Positions 56,818 through 63,712 of a DNA stretch of 64,000 nucleotides are shown one piece after another. The stretch spans positions 4,567,036 through 4,631,035 of the forward strand of contig NZ_CP009516.1 in NCBI RefSeq assembly GCF_000970285.1, given 5' to 3'. The first letter of the stretch is position 1. The number at the start of each line of letters is the position of its first letter. Under the pieces are notes generated by a model, which saw only the letters and a program-made list of their open reading frames with translations, had not been told where the DNA came from and made no database searches. This DNA comes from Methanosarcina horonobensis HB-1 = JCM 15518 (GTDB lineage Archaea; Halobacteriota; Methanosarcinia; Methanosarcinales; Methanosarcinaceae). Both the position numbers and the translations under genes were made by a program.

Positions 56818-57621
56818 TTAATCTTCCTGTTCCGCTTCTTCAGTTTTTTTCTCTGCCCCGGCAGCAGCAATCATATTGGCAATCCTGGCTGCATAAGCTC
56901 CTGCAACAAATCCAGCATCAATATTTACCACTGCAAGGGTCGAGCAGGACTGAAGCATTGACAGCAGGGCTGCTTTTCCTCCACCGCCTGCCCCATAACC
57001 AGTGGATACCGGAAGCCCTACTACCGGCACGTCGACGAGCCCTGAAACTATAGTCGGAAGCGTCCCCTCTCTTCCGGCTGCAACAACGATTGCTCCCGGG
57101 TTCCGGAGTTTAAGTTTCTGCAGTTCGGGGATCAACCTGTGGATCCCGGCAACCCCTACATCGTACACGGCAATAGTTTCACAACCCATTTCAGAAGCAA
57201 TAACCCTGGCTTCTTCTGCAGCAGGAATATCTGCCGTACCTGCGGATATGACTCCAACAACTCCTCCCGTACGTGGAGCAGGGGTGCCGTCGTGGATAAT
57301 CACGGTGCGTGCACGGCTGTTCCACTCCAGTTTTTCAGAACCAAAAACCTTCATTAATGCTTCCACGTGTGAGGCAGAGGCGCGAGTAACCAGGGCTCTT
57401 TTACTTTTTTCTACCATAACCCTGGCAATTTCGACAACATCTTCAGGTTCCTTGCAGTCAGCAAGAATAGCTTCGACTACACCAGTCCTGTTTTTCCTGT
57501 GGGTATCCACTTTAGCTATATGCGAATAGGAAACAAAACCCAGACCTCGGACCTGCTGTTCCGCAGTTTCAAGATCGGTTTTTCCTTCTTTGACAGATTT
57601 TAATATATCAGTGAGATCCAT
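56818..57621 (-). CDS. larB: Pyridinium-3,5-biscarboxylic acid mononucleotide synthase LarB
   Basis: A 267-residue PurE-like enzyme; LarB carboxylates and hydrolyses nicotinic acid adenine dinucleotide to start the nickel-pincer cofactor. VVGVISAGTADIPAAEEAR and VVGLPVSTGYGAGGGGKAALLSMLQSC are the PurE-type binding loops. The first 110 residues are the LarB-specific domain (LKSVKEGKTDLETAEQQVRGLGF). Same operon as larC. In organisms with no lactate racemase the cofactor may serve other LarA-like enzymes. Confidence 0.92.
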   Translation of the reverse strand: MDLTDILKSVKEGKTDLETAEQQVRGLGFVSYSHIAKVDTHRKNRTGVVEAILADCKEPEDVVEIARVMVEKSKRALVTRASASHVEALMKVFGSEKLEWNSRARTVIIHDGTPAPRTGGVVGVISAGTADIPAAEEARVIASEMGCETIAVYDVGVAGIHRLIPELQKLKLRNPGAIVVAAGREGTLPTIVSGLVDVPVVGLPVSTGYGAGGGGKAALLSMLQSCSTLAVVNIDAGFVAGAYAARIANMIAAAGAEKKTEEAEQED

Positions 57622-57933
57622 GCGCCACCCTTAATCGAAAAGGATTGAATGCTTTAGCAATAAACAGCTTAAACCAAGCTACCAGGCAATAATTATTAGT
57701 TTGGAAACTTTTTAGAGTTTCGTGCCATATTCGTACACGTTTGATTTTTATAATTATTTGTATTATTGCTTTGTGACTTGAGATAAAAAACTCAAAATTA
57801 TAAAGCTGAATGAGTACAGTTAACTGAATGAAAAGCAGCAGCGGAAAATGGAGATATTGTTTAATCCTTCGATAAAAGTCAGCTTAAACAATATCTTTAT
57901 TTTGTCGTTTTTCACTTCAAATCGTTCTCGCTT
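57622..57933. promoter_or_regulatory. Spacer before larB, nothing specific recognised
   Basis: A 312-base AT-rich interval upstream of larB and downstream of the aldo/keto reductase 3' end. TATA-like sequences occur near 57740-57760. No palindromic site of the kind found near 59.2 kb is present. Confidence 0.4.
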
Positions 57934-59133
57934 TTAAGTCCGCTTGAACATCTCCCTCGCCATGGCAACTCTCTGCTCAAAGTCGGGTCCTTCCAGTTCT
58001 TCTACAACAGATTCGAGCATCGTTGGTATATCAATGTGCTGGGGACATTTTTCAAGGCACTGTCCGCACTGAACACACATGGATGCAAATTCGGGTTCCC
58101 CGAGACCGACAGCGCCGCCAAGCCGTGCCGCATACATGAACCGTTCCTCGTCGGGGTTGTCGACCAAATACAGGTTGTTATACTGCTCGAAACAGAGTGG
58201 AATATTCACGCCCGCCGGACAGGGCATGCAGTACTGGCAGCCGGTACAGCCCACTTTCATCAGTTCACGATACTTCTGTTCTACTTTCTTTACTAATTGA
58301 AGTTCGGTTTCTGCCAGGGAATTCGGGTATGCCTGTTCTGCAATCCTGAGATTCTCCTGAATATGCTCCTCCTCATTCATGCCGGAAAGGACGACCGTGA
58401 CCTCCGGATGGTTCCATACCCAGCGGAGTGCCCATTCAGCAGGAGACCTCTTTATTGGGGCTTCGTCCCAGATTTCTTTCACGGCTTGAGGCACGGTTTT
58501 TGTCAGGTTCCCTCCGCGGAGGGGCTCCATAATGATTACTCCAAGACCTTTTGAAGCTGCATATTCCAATCCCTTGGTACCTGCCTGATTCTTTTCGTCC
58601 AGGAAATTGTACTGGATCTGGCAAAAGTCCCAGTCACAAACGTCCACTATCCGGGTGAAATCCTCCCCCGCACCGTGGAAGGAGAAACCTGCATTCCTGA
58701 TGCGGCCGTCAGCTTTGGCTTTGTCAAGGAAATCAGCTACACCAAGCTTTTCGACACTGTCCCAAAGACCACCAACGAGGGCGTGTATGAGATAATAGTC
58801 GATGTGGTCTGTGTTGAGTTTCTCCAGCTGAGCATTCAGGAATTTATCCATATCCTCCCGCCTCTCTATAAGCCAGGAAGGAAGCTTTGTGGCAAGTTTC
58901 ACTTTTTCGCGGTACCCGTTGGCAAGGGCACGGCCCAGGAAAGGCTCGCTCTCTCCCATGTGATAAGGCCAGGCAGTATCAACATAGTTTACTCCGTGGT
59001 CGATTGCATAATGTACCTGCCTGGTGGCTCTTTCTTCATCTATACTACCGTCTTCTTTTGAGGCGAGACGCATGCATCCGAATCCAAGTATCGAAAGTTC
59101 GTCTCCATTTTCAGGCATTTTTCTGTAAAGCAT
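57934..59133 (-). CDS. Aldo/keto reductase with C-terminal ferredoxin domain
   Basis: A 399-residue two-domain oxidoreductase. The N-terminal AKR barrel has the catalytic tetrad region VDTAWPYHMGESE (Asp/Tyr), KLATKLP (Lys) and YYLIHAL (His). The C-terminal part has CTGCQYCMPCPAGVNIP and CVQCGQCLEKCP, two 4Fe-4S motifs. Such AKR-ferredoxin proteins exchange electrons between ferredoxin and carbonyl compounds. Two 14-base palindromes lie upstream (59184-59197 and 59231-59244), implying regulation shared with neighbouring redox genes. Confidence 0.9.
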   Translation of the reverse strand: MLYRKMPENGDELSILGFGCMRLASKEDGSIDEERATRQVHYAIDHGVNYVDTAWPYHMGESEPFLGRALANGYREKVKLATKLPSWLIERREDMDKFLNAQLEKLNTDHIDYYLIHALVGGLWDSVEKLGVADFLDKAKADGRIRNAGFSFHGAGEDFTRIVDVCDWDFCQIQYNFLDEKNQAGTKGLEYAASKGLGVIIMEPLRGGNLTKTVPQAVKEIWDEAPIKRSPAEWALRWVWNHPEVTVVLSGMNEEEHIQENLRIAEQAYPNSLAETELQLVKKVEQKYRELMKVGCTGCQYCMPCPAGVNIPLCFEQYNNLYLVDNPDEERFMYAARLGGAVGLGEPEFASMCVQCGQCLEKCPQHIDIPTMLESVVEELEGPDFEQRVAMAREMFKRT

Positions 59134-59183
59134 TTTTCATTCTCCTGAATATTAGAATTGTGTCATCTAGTATCGCCATTGAC

Positions 59184-59197
59184 TGACTGAACAGTCA
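59184..59197. promoter_or_regulatory. Palindromic operator TGACTG-AA-CAGTCA
   Basis: Perfect 6-base arms around a 2-base spacer, 51 bases upstream of the aldo/keto reductase start. It is one of five similar sites between 59.1 and 63.5 kb and is typical of a TetR-family operator. Confidence 0.65.
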
Positions 59198-59230
59198 TTA
59201 ATAAATATGGTTTTTAGTATATATGTACTT

Positions 59231-59244
59231 TGATTGATCAATCA
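59231..59244. promoter_or_regulatory. Palindromic operator TGATTG-AT-CAATCA
   Basis: A fully symmetric 14-base palindrome 98 bases upstream of the aldo/keto reductase start and 34 bases from the previous site, matching the same pattern with T at the fourth position and A in the other arm. Confidence 0.6.
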
Positions 59245-59349
59245 CTCACAAAAAGAGTGAAAAAATAAGTTTTAGTTATGCATCTCCATATAATTCTTCA
59301 AATCTCGGTTCGCATGACTCTGCTCTGCTCACTGTATCTTATCCTTCGA

Positions 59350-59884
59350 TCAAGCCGCTCTTCCCATTTCATATGCCTGTTCCATTGCTTTGCTTCCTTT
59401 GATGTCTCCAATGTTCCAGGCACCAGTTCCATAGATAATACCCTTTTCGTTTGCCCCTTCAAGACAGGAAGTAAATCCCCGGAATCCTTCAAACGTTCTC
59501 TCCATTGCCTGCCTATTATCGTCGGCTGCCGTCGCAATAAAAATCCTTATCGCTGATTTCTGTATAACGGGAGCAGGTACGGTCAATTAGAGTCTTCATT
59601 TGACCATTCATCGTGTAGAAGTAAACCGGTGTTGCCATTACGATCACGTCTGCAGCAATCATTTTTTCCAGGACTTCAGGCATATCATCTTCTTGGGGAC
59701 AGCCTTCTCCCATGCTATAACAGGCTCCGCATCCTGTGCAGTAATTGATTTCCCTGTCCTTCAAGAATATCCTCTCCACAGAGTGTCCAGCTTCTTTTGC
59801 TCCAAGAATAAACTGGTCGCACAACAGGTCGGAGTTTCCGCCTTTTCTCGGGCTGGCGGACAGAACCAGTACTTTTTTACTCAT
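59350..59884 (-). pseudogene. Iron-sulfur flavoprotein (NADPH-FMN reductase family), frameshifted
   Basis: The frame from ATG 59884 gives the flavodoxin-fold start VLVLSASPRKGGNSDLL and the compact cluster CTGCGACYSMGEGC, then VIVMATPVYFYTMNGQMKTLIDR and YTEISDKDFY. At about 59535-59546 the frame is lost and ends after a few residues; the expected continuation (FIATAADDNRQAMERTFEGFRGF, GIIYGTGAWNIGDIKGSKAMEQAYEMGRAA) is read one frame over and ends at 59350. A small deletion there is the simplest explanation. The first part carries FMN and Fe-S sites, so a truncated protein might still be made. An operator-like palindrome lies upstream at 59974-59987. Confidence 0.8.
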
Positions 59885-59973
59885 TTGTATGATCCTCCAT
59901 ATTCTTGCTTATGTTTTATATTTCTGTAAATTTGAGTTGTGAGACAAGCTCATTATAATGTGAATTTGGTTAC

Positions 59974-59987
59974 TGACTGATCAATCA
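59974..59987. promoter_or_regulatory. Palindromic operator TGACTG-AT-CAATCA
   Basis: Same pattern as the sites at 59184 and 59231 with one arm mismatch, 90 bases upstream of the iron-sulfur flavoprotein start. Confidence 0.6.
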
Positions 59988-60094
59988 ATCATTAAATACA
60001 TAATAATATATAACTATTTGCTCCGTCAATAACGAGGAAATATAAAAAGAAATTGATAAACAATTCATAGGTTTTCATCCACAAAACGCACTAA

Positions 60095-60757
60095 TTACTT
60101 ATTGCTTTCTGGCACTATCTCATCTACACAATTTAGAGCGTTCAAAGTTCTTGGAAAGCACATGTAAGGTAAACTTTGCGTAATTGCTTCAATCATTGTT
60201 TCTTCATCATCTCCAACACTCAGATTTCCTCTCACATGTGATTTTAACTGGTTTTCACAGCCACCTAAAGTACTTAGGATACATAGGGTCAATAATTCTC
60301 TGCTTTTTAAATCAAGACCACTTCTTGTATATATATCTCCGAAGCAAAATGCTGACAAAAATCGCTGAATGTGCTTTTGATTCTCAGGTGTATTTTTTTG
60401 CATTTGTTCAATCACATCACCAAAGATAACCTTTTGTACTTTTAATCCCTCGTCAAAGCGCGTATCTTCATTTACCTGCTTTTGACTTTCAACTGGAAGC
60501 GGGATGTTTCTCTCTTTAAAAACTTCATTGGCCTGGTACATTGCATTTAATGTTTTAGAAAATCCCAGATGTGGTACGCACTGATAGATTGCTTCCTTTA
60601 TCTCTATCGGAGTTACGCCCACATTTAATGCTACACCCACATTTAATGCTACACCCACATGTACTCTGACTTGGTCTAAAGTTGACGAATGATTAATTGT
60701 TAGTTCTTCTGTTTTTGAAACAGACCGTCCACAAATGAGTCCCGTCTGTGGTCCCAT
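60095..60757 (-). CDS. Carboxymuconolactone decarboxylase family protein, N-terminally altered
   Basis: A 220-residue double CMD-domain protein. The first domain begins abruptly with the segment VRVHVGVALNVGV that normally follows a longer helical start; the first 25 residues (GPQTGLICGRSVSKTEELTINHS) do not resemble the family. The segment VALNVG is present twice because an 18-base unit (60607-60651) is tandemly duplicated. The second domain, FGDVIEQMQKNTPENQKHIQRFLSAFCFGD and LDLKSRELLTLCILSTLGGCENQLKSHVRGNL, with CEN(Q)LKSH as the thiol/His site, is intact. It probably acts in an antioxidant or quinone-type pathway with the neighbouring redox genes. The odd start coincides with the edge of the bacterial-like patch. 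Confidence 0.75.
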   Translation of the reverse strand: MGPQTGLICGRSVSKTEELTINHSSTLDQVRVHVGVALNVGVALNVGVTPIEIKEAIYQCVPHLGFSKTLNAMYQANEVFKERNIPLPVESQKQVNEDTRFDEGLKVQKVIFGDVIEQMQKNTPENQKHIQRFLSAFCFGDIYTRSGLDLKSRELLTLCILSTLGGCENQLKSHVRGNLSVGDDEETMIEAITQSLPYMCFPRTLNALNCVDEIVPESNK

Positions 60758-60929
60758 AAACCTTCTCTGCCAAATTTTTTATATCGAGGCGGTACTTCTC
60801 TTCGATGTGAAGCGGGGTCACAGGCAGAGGTCATCGTAGATAAGCACCAGCTCGTCGCCTTCCTCACCTCTTGAAAGCCACGAAGAGGAATATTTGATAT
60901 GCCTGAAACAGTATATTTAGAGAGACACC
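60758..60929 (-). other. Junction DNA with a possible C-terminal coding fragment
   Basis: On the minus strand 60826-60909 reads HIKYSSSWLSRGEEGDELVL followed by IYDDLCL and a stop, about 27 codons without a start, which looks like the 3' end of a gene broken at this junction. The base composition rises sharply in G+C here. It also contains the upstream region of the substrate-binding gene. Confidence 0.35.
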
Positions 60930-61640
60930 ATGAAGTTCAAGACTATCACCTCCGGCATCCTTTGCGTTGCATCTGCTATGCCCGATCCGCCGTTCGAATT
61001 TATGGATGGCGAGACGCCAACAGGCTTCGACGTTGAGCTAATGCAGGCGATTTGCGCGGATCTCGGCCTGGAATGGCGGCTCGTTCACTACAGCGGTGCG
61101 GATTTCAACGGCATCTTCTTGGGGCTGACGAATGGGTCGTGGGATTGCGTTGCTTCGGGAACGACGATCACGCAGGAACGACAAGCCGTTGCCACATTCT
61201 GCGGCCCGTACGTCGAGTCAGGTCAAAGCCTCGTCTGCAATATCGAGAAAACGCCGAACGTGAACTCCGTTGATGACCTTCGGGGGATGATCATCGGTAT
61301 CCAGCACGGAAACACGTCCGAACCTGTGGCACATCGTCTGAAGGCGGAGGGCCGCGTCGCGGAGGTTCGTACGTATGCATACCACGATATCGGAGTGATG
61401 TTGAATGACCTGGAAGCCGGGACAATCGGCGCGGTGATGAAGCTGGCCCCGGTCATGCGTTGGCTAGTGAGAAATCGCCCTCCCTTGCGAGTGGTGCAGG
61501 AAGGGATCACCGATGAGAAGTTGGGCGTGGCCGTGCGTCTGGGCAACGACGCCTTGCGCCAGGCCATCGACGACTCACAGGCCCGACTGTGCAAGAATGG
61601 TGTGCTGGGCAAACTCACGAAGAAATGGTTGCAGACATGA
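60930..61640 (+). CDS. Amino-acid-type ABC substrate-binding protein (SBP_bac_3), likely bacterial origin
   Basis: A 236-residue periplasmic-binding-protein fold: ASAMPDPPFEFMDGETPTGFDVELMQAICADLGLEW, then DCVASGTTITQERQ, and a C-terminal LGVAVRLGNDALRQAIDDSQARL. It belongs to the family 3 solute-binding proteins for polar amino acids. There is no clear signal peptide, so it may be cytoplasmic or the start mis-set. G+C content and codon choice (GCG, CGT, GTC) differ strongly from the neighbours and point to recent transfer from a bacterium. No permease or ATPase gene is next to it; the following cupin overlaps by 4 bases. Confidence 0.8.
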   Translation: MKFKTITSGILCVASAMPDPPFEFMDGETPTGFDVELMQAICADLGLEWRLVHYSGADFNGIFLGLTNGSWDCVASGTTITQERQAVATFCGPYVESGQSLVCNIEKTPNVNSVDDLRGMIIGIQHGNTSEPVAHRLKAEGRVAEVRTYAYHDIGVMLNDLEAGTIGAVMKLAPVMRWLVRNRPPLRVVQEGITDEKLGVAVRLGNDALRQAIDDSQARLCKNGVLGKLTKKWLQT

Positions 61641-61981
61641 TTCGTTGTATCCACTTGTTCACTGGGGCTGATGGGAAGTCTCACGTCGAAGATAGGGCCA
61701 TCCCCATCGACGTCGTGCAAGCTGCAACGGCCGTACACTTTGAGGAGACTGCGGCCGGTTCAGCGCTTGACTGGCACACTGCGCCGCACGTCCAATACGT
61801 GATTACGCTGTCTGGCACGCTCGAATTCACCACTCGTGACGGTGAGACCTTCGTTTTGCGTCCCGGTGACGTGTTGCTGGCCGCCGATACTACAGGTAGC
61901 GGCCATCGGTGGCGCTTGATCGACGATCAGCCCTGGCGGCGCCTATACGTCGAGTTGGGCCAACCCGCAATGAAAAGGTAA
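61637..61981 (+). CDS. Cupin-domain protein, likely bacterial origin
   Basis: A 114-residue single-domain cupin: HTAPHVQYVITLSGTLEFTTRDGE is the metal-site strand region and LRPGDVLLAADTTGSGHRWRL the second motif. The ATG overlaps the stop of the substrate-binding gene (ATGA), so this start is preferred to ones further upstream; translational coupling is likely. G+C and codons match the preceding gene. Its role with a solute-binding protein is unknown. Confidence 0.75.
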   Translation: MIRCIHLFTGADGKSHVEDRAIPIDVVQAATAVHFEETAAGSALDWHTAPHVQYVITLSGTLEFTTRDGETFVLRPGDVLLAADTTGSGHRWRLIDDQPWRRLYVELGQPAMKR

Positions 61982-62060
61982 GATCCGTCTGTCAATGGAG
62001 GTTAGGCTGTCAGGAACAGCCCGCCATATCACGGCTCACTTCAGGTAGGCAGAAAAGCCC

Positions 62061-62107
62061 AATCCCGTGAAACGCGGGACTGGACCCCGGCTTTCGCCGG
62101 GGTGACG
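62061..62107. repeat. Bacterial-type palindromic repeats
   Basis: Two hairpins in series: TCCCG-N5-CGCGGGA at about 62063-62079 and CCCCGGC-TTTC-GCCGGGG at 62085-62102, the latter with 7-base arms. The surrounding GGACCCCGGCTTTCGCCGGGGTGACG is a pattern I recognise as a widespread REP-like repeat in bacterial genomes, and it is out of place in Methanosarcina-type DNA. Confidence 0.6.
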
Positions 62108-62149
62108 AGGTTGACTGAGAGCATTTCCCTTAAGTCAACAGCCTTGCCG

Positions 62150-62359
62150 TTATAAAAGGGACCAAGTTGACTTTTCCCCCTTTGTAAAGGGGTGTTGGAG
62201 AGATTTTTCACGTAACATGGTGACGCCTTTAGCAGGACGGTCACGCAGGTCATAGCAGGAGTTAAGGAGATCCATCTGACATTTCACGGTCTCCGCTTTC
62301 GCTGCTTTCATCCGTGTCACAATGGAATCGAACGGCTCTTTAATATGTTTGTTTGTCAT
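62150..62359 (-). pseudogene. Truncated N-terminal fragment resembling a bacterial cytochrome-type protein
   Basis: A 69-codon frame from ATG 62359. Residues 1-56 (FDSIVTRMKAAKAETVKCQMDLL, YDLRDRPAKGVTM) resemble the start of bacterial di-heme cytochrome/peroxidase-like proteins, from memory; I cannot verify this. After residue 56 the frame runs into the palindrome CCCCTTT-GT-AAAGGGG (62177-62192), another bacterial-type dispersed repeat, and ends. It is most likely a gene cut short by repeat insertion. G+C is intermediate. Confidence 0.4.
62177..62192. repeat. Palindrome CCCCTTT-GT-AAAGGGG
   Basis: Perfect 7-base arms around GT, followed by a pyrimidine/purine pattern. Repeats of this form are common dispersed elements in bacteria. 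It ends the homology in the 62150-62359 fragment. Confidence 0.5.
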
Positions 62360-62376
62360 TACAACTTTCTTATTCG

Positions 62377-62390
62377 TGACCGTTCAGTCA
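62377..62390. promoter_or_regulatory. Palindromic operator TGACCG-TT-CAGTCA
   Basis: One-mismatch member of the same operator family, 17 bases before the ATG of the truncated fragment at 62359 and about 100 bases from the 3' end of the flavodoxin gene. It could have controlled the lost gene. Confidence 0.5.
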
Positions 62391-62392
62391 CG

Positions 62393-62473
62393 CAGCCAGC
62401 ATCGCAGGCTGATGTACATAAATCCTTCGGATTTGATGCTGGCTGACTCGAAAATCTACTGTATTTTTCGAGT
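62393..62473. repeat. Stacked inverted repeats downstream of the flavodoxin gene
   Basis: Left arm CAGCCAGCATC (62393-62403) pairs with GATGCTGGCTG (62435-62445). Inside lies AAATCC-TTC-GGATTT (62420-62434) abutting the right arm. Directly after comes a second hairpin, ACTCGAAAA (62446-62454) with TTTTCGAGT (62465-62473). The whole could act as a terminator for the flavodoxin transcript, or mark a recombination end of the bacterial-like patch. Confidence 0.55.
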
Positions 62474-62490
62474 AGACCGAATAGTTACTT

Positions 62491-62976
62491 TTACTCTATC
62501 ATCCCAATTTTACGCAGCCACTCGGATACCTCATTCTGTGCATTTTTTACTTCTCTGCCCCGGACTGCAAGACCGTTCAGAACGGTTGACTGTGGGCAAA
62601 GCCTGGTGATATCTGTAATACTTCTCCCCAGACGGCTTCCCTCGTGTGTACAAAATGGCACAATGGTTTTGCCGGAAAAATCGTGTTTTGACAAAAACGC
62701 TGCAACTGGCCTTGGTATTGTACCCCACCAGTTAGGATAGCCAATGAAAACTGCCTCATACGATTTCATGTCCTTAACTGCTGTTTTCAACTCGGGTTGG
62801 TAACCCGATTGCAGTTCCTGCTTTGCCTGTTCCACAACCTCATTGTATTCGCTGGGATATGGATTTACAGACTGAATTTCAAAAATATTGCTCCCAATGT
62901 TTTTATGAATTTGAATAGCTATTTCGCGCGTATTGCCAGAATGTGAAAAATAAGCCACAAGAATTTTTTTATTCAC
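62491..62976 (-). CDS. Flavodoxin-like protein
   Basis: A 161-residue flavodoxin: FSHSGNTREIA is the FMN phosphate loop and GYPNWWGTIPRPVAAFL and CTHEGSRLG follow in family order. It is of the flavodoxin family found near oxidative-stress and xenobiotic genes rather than the photosynthetic type. Cupin gene 24 bases upstream, same strand, suggests an operon starting at 63423. Electron carrier for reductases in this region, inferred. Confidence 0.85.
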   Translation of the reverse strand: MNKKILVAYFSHSGNTREIAIQIHKNIGSNIFEIQSVNPYPSEYNEVVEQAKQELQSGYQPELKTAVKDMKSYEAVFIGYPNWWGTIPRPVAAFLSKHDFSGKTIVPFCTHEGSRLGRSITDITRLCPQSTVLNGLAVRGREVKNAQNEVSEWLRKIGMIE

Positions 62977-63000
62977 TGAAATTGTCCTCCATATTTGGAG

Positions 63001-63423
63001 TTATTTTAACTTGTTATATTCTTCATCCGTTATGGGTTCCAGCCATTCAGCCGGACCTGCATTAGCATTTGTTTCAACAGAAAGGTGTACAAACCAGCTA
63101 TCAGGCGCCGCACCATGCCAGTGCTTTACGTTTGAAGCAATCTTTACCACATCTCTTGGATTAAGTTCCTGTGCAGGCTTTCCTTCCTCCTGATAGTAAC
63201 CACGTCCTCCTGTTACTAGCAGAATCTGTCCGCCCGGATGTTTATGCCAGTTATTCCGACAGCCGGGTTCAAATGTTACATTGCCTATCGGACAATTAAA
63301 TTCATTGTCCCTTGGCACCAGCATGTTAAGCCATGCATTACCTGAAAAATATTTACTAAACTGTTCCGGAAGTTTTTCACCTTTCGGGAAGATTACACTT
63401 TGACTTAAGTTTGATTTATCCAT
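63001..63423 (-). CDS. Cupin-domain protein of redox cluster
   Basis: A 140-residue cupin: PGCRNNWHKHPGGQILLVTGGRGYYQEEGK carries the His-His metal ligands of motif 1 and HWHGAAPDSWFVHLSVE motif 2. Such cupins often sit beside CMD-domain and flavodoxin genes, as here. A palindromic operator (63485-63498) lies 62 bases upstream, so cupin and flavodoxin are probably controlled together with the aldo/keto reductase. Catalytic role unknown. Confidence 0.85.
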   Translation of the reverse strand: MDKSNLSQSVIFPKGEKLPEQFSKYFSGNAWLNMLVPRDNEFNCPIGNVTFEPGCRNNWHKHPGGQILLVTGGRGYYQEEGKPAQELNPRDVVKIASNVKHWHGAAPDSWFVHLSVETNANAGPAEWLEPITDEEYNKLK

Positions 63424-63484
63424 AGATTATCTCCTTGAACTTTTTTACATTCTTTTCGTCATTTGCTCGATCATGGCTTGTGAG

Positions 63485-63498
63485 TGACTAATCAGTCA
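63485..63498. promoter_or_regulatory. Palindromic operator TGACTA-AT-CAGTCA
   Basis: Fifth member of the family, upstream of the cupin-flavodoxin genes, with one arm mismatch. Confidence 0.6.
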
Positions 63499-63617
63499 GA
63501 ATGTAAGATTTAATGTTATATAAAAGTAAGCCCTACAAAGAAAAATAGAATATAAAAAGTTGAAGAATAATTTCCCAACAATAATTTCCCAACATGCCTA
63601 TGATCTTTCTCTTTCGA

Positions 63618-63712
63618 TCAAACAGCTTTTCTAATTTCACATACCATTTCCATTACTTTGCTTCCTCTGATATCTCTCATATTCCGGCACAATTTCAATA
63701 GAGAATACTCTT
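63618..63712 (-). pseudogene. 3' remnant of a second iron-sulfur flavoprotein gene
   Basis: The minus strand encodes NMRDIRGSKVMEMVCEIRKAV ending at TGA 63618-63620, which matches the C-terminal NIGDIKGSKAMEQAYEMGRAA of the flavoprotein at 59350-59884. Forward DNA similarity runs over roughly 63605-63710 (compare 59345-59460). The rest of the gene is absent; the MBL-fold gene now abuts it. Confidence 0.6.

Noticed and set aside
63566-63595. Direct repeat ATAATTTCCCAACA as an insertion end
   Set aside because: Two adjacent copies without any element between them; likely simple slippage.
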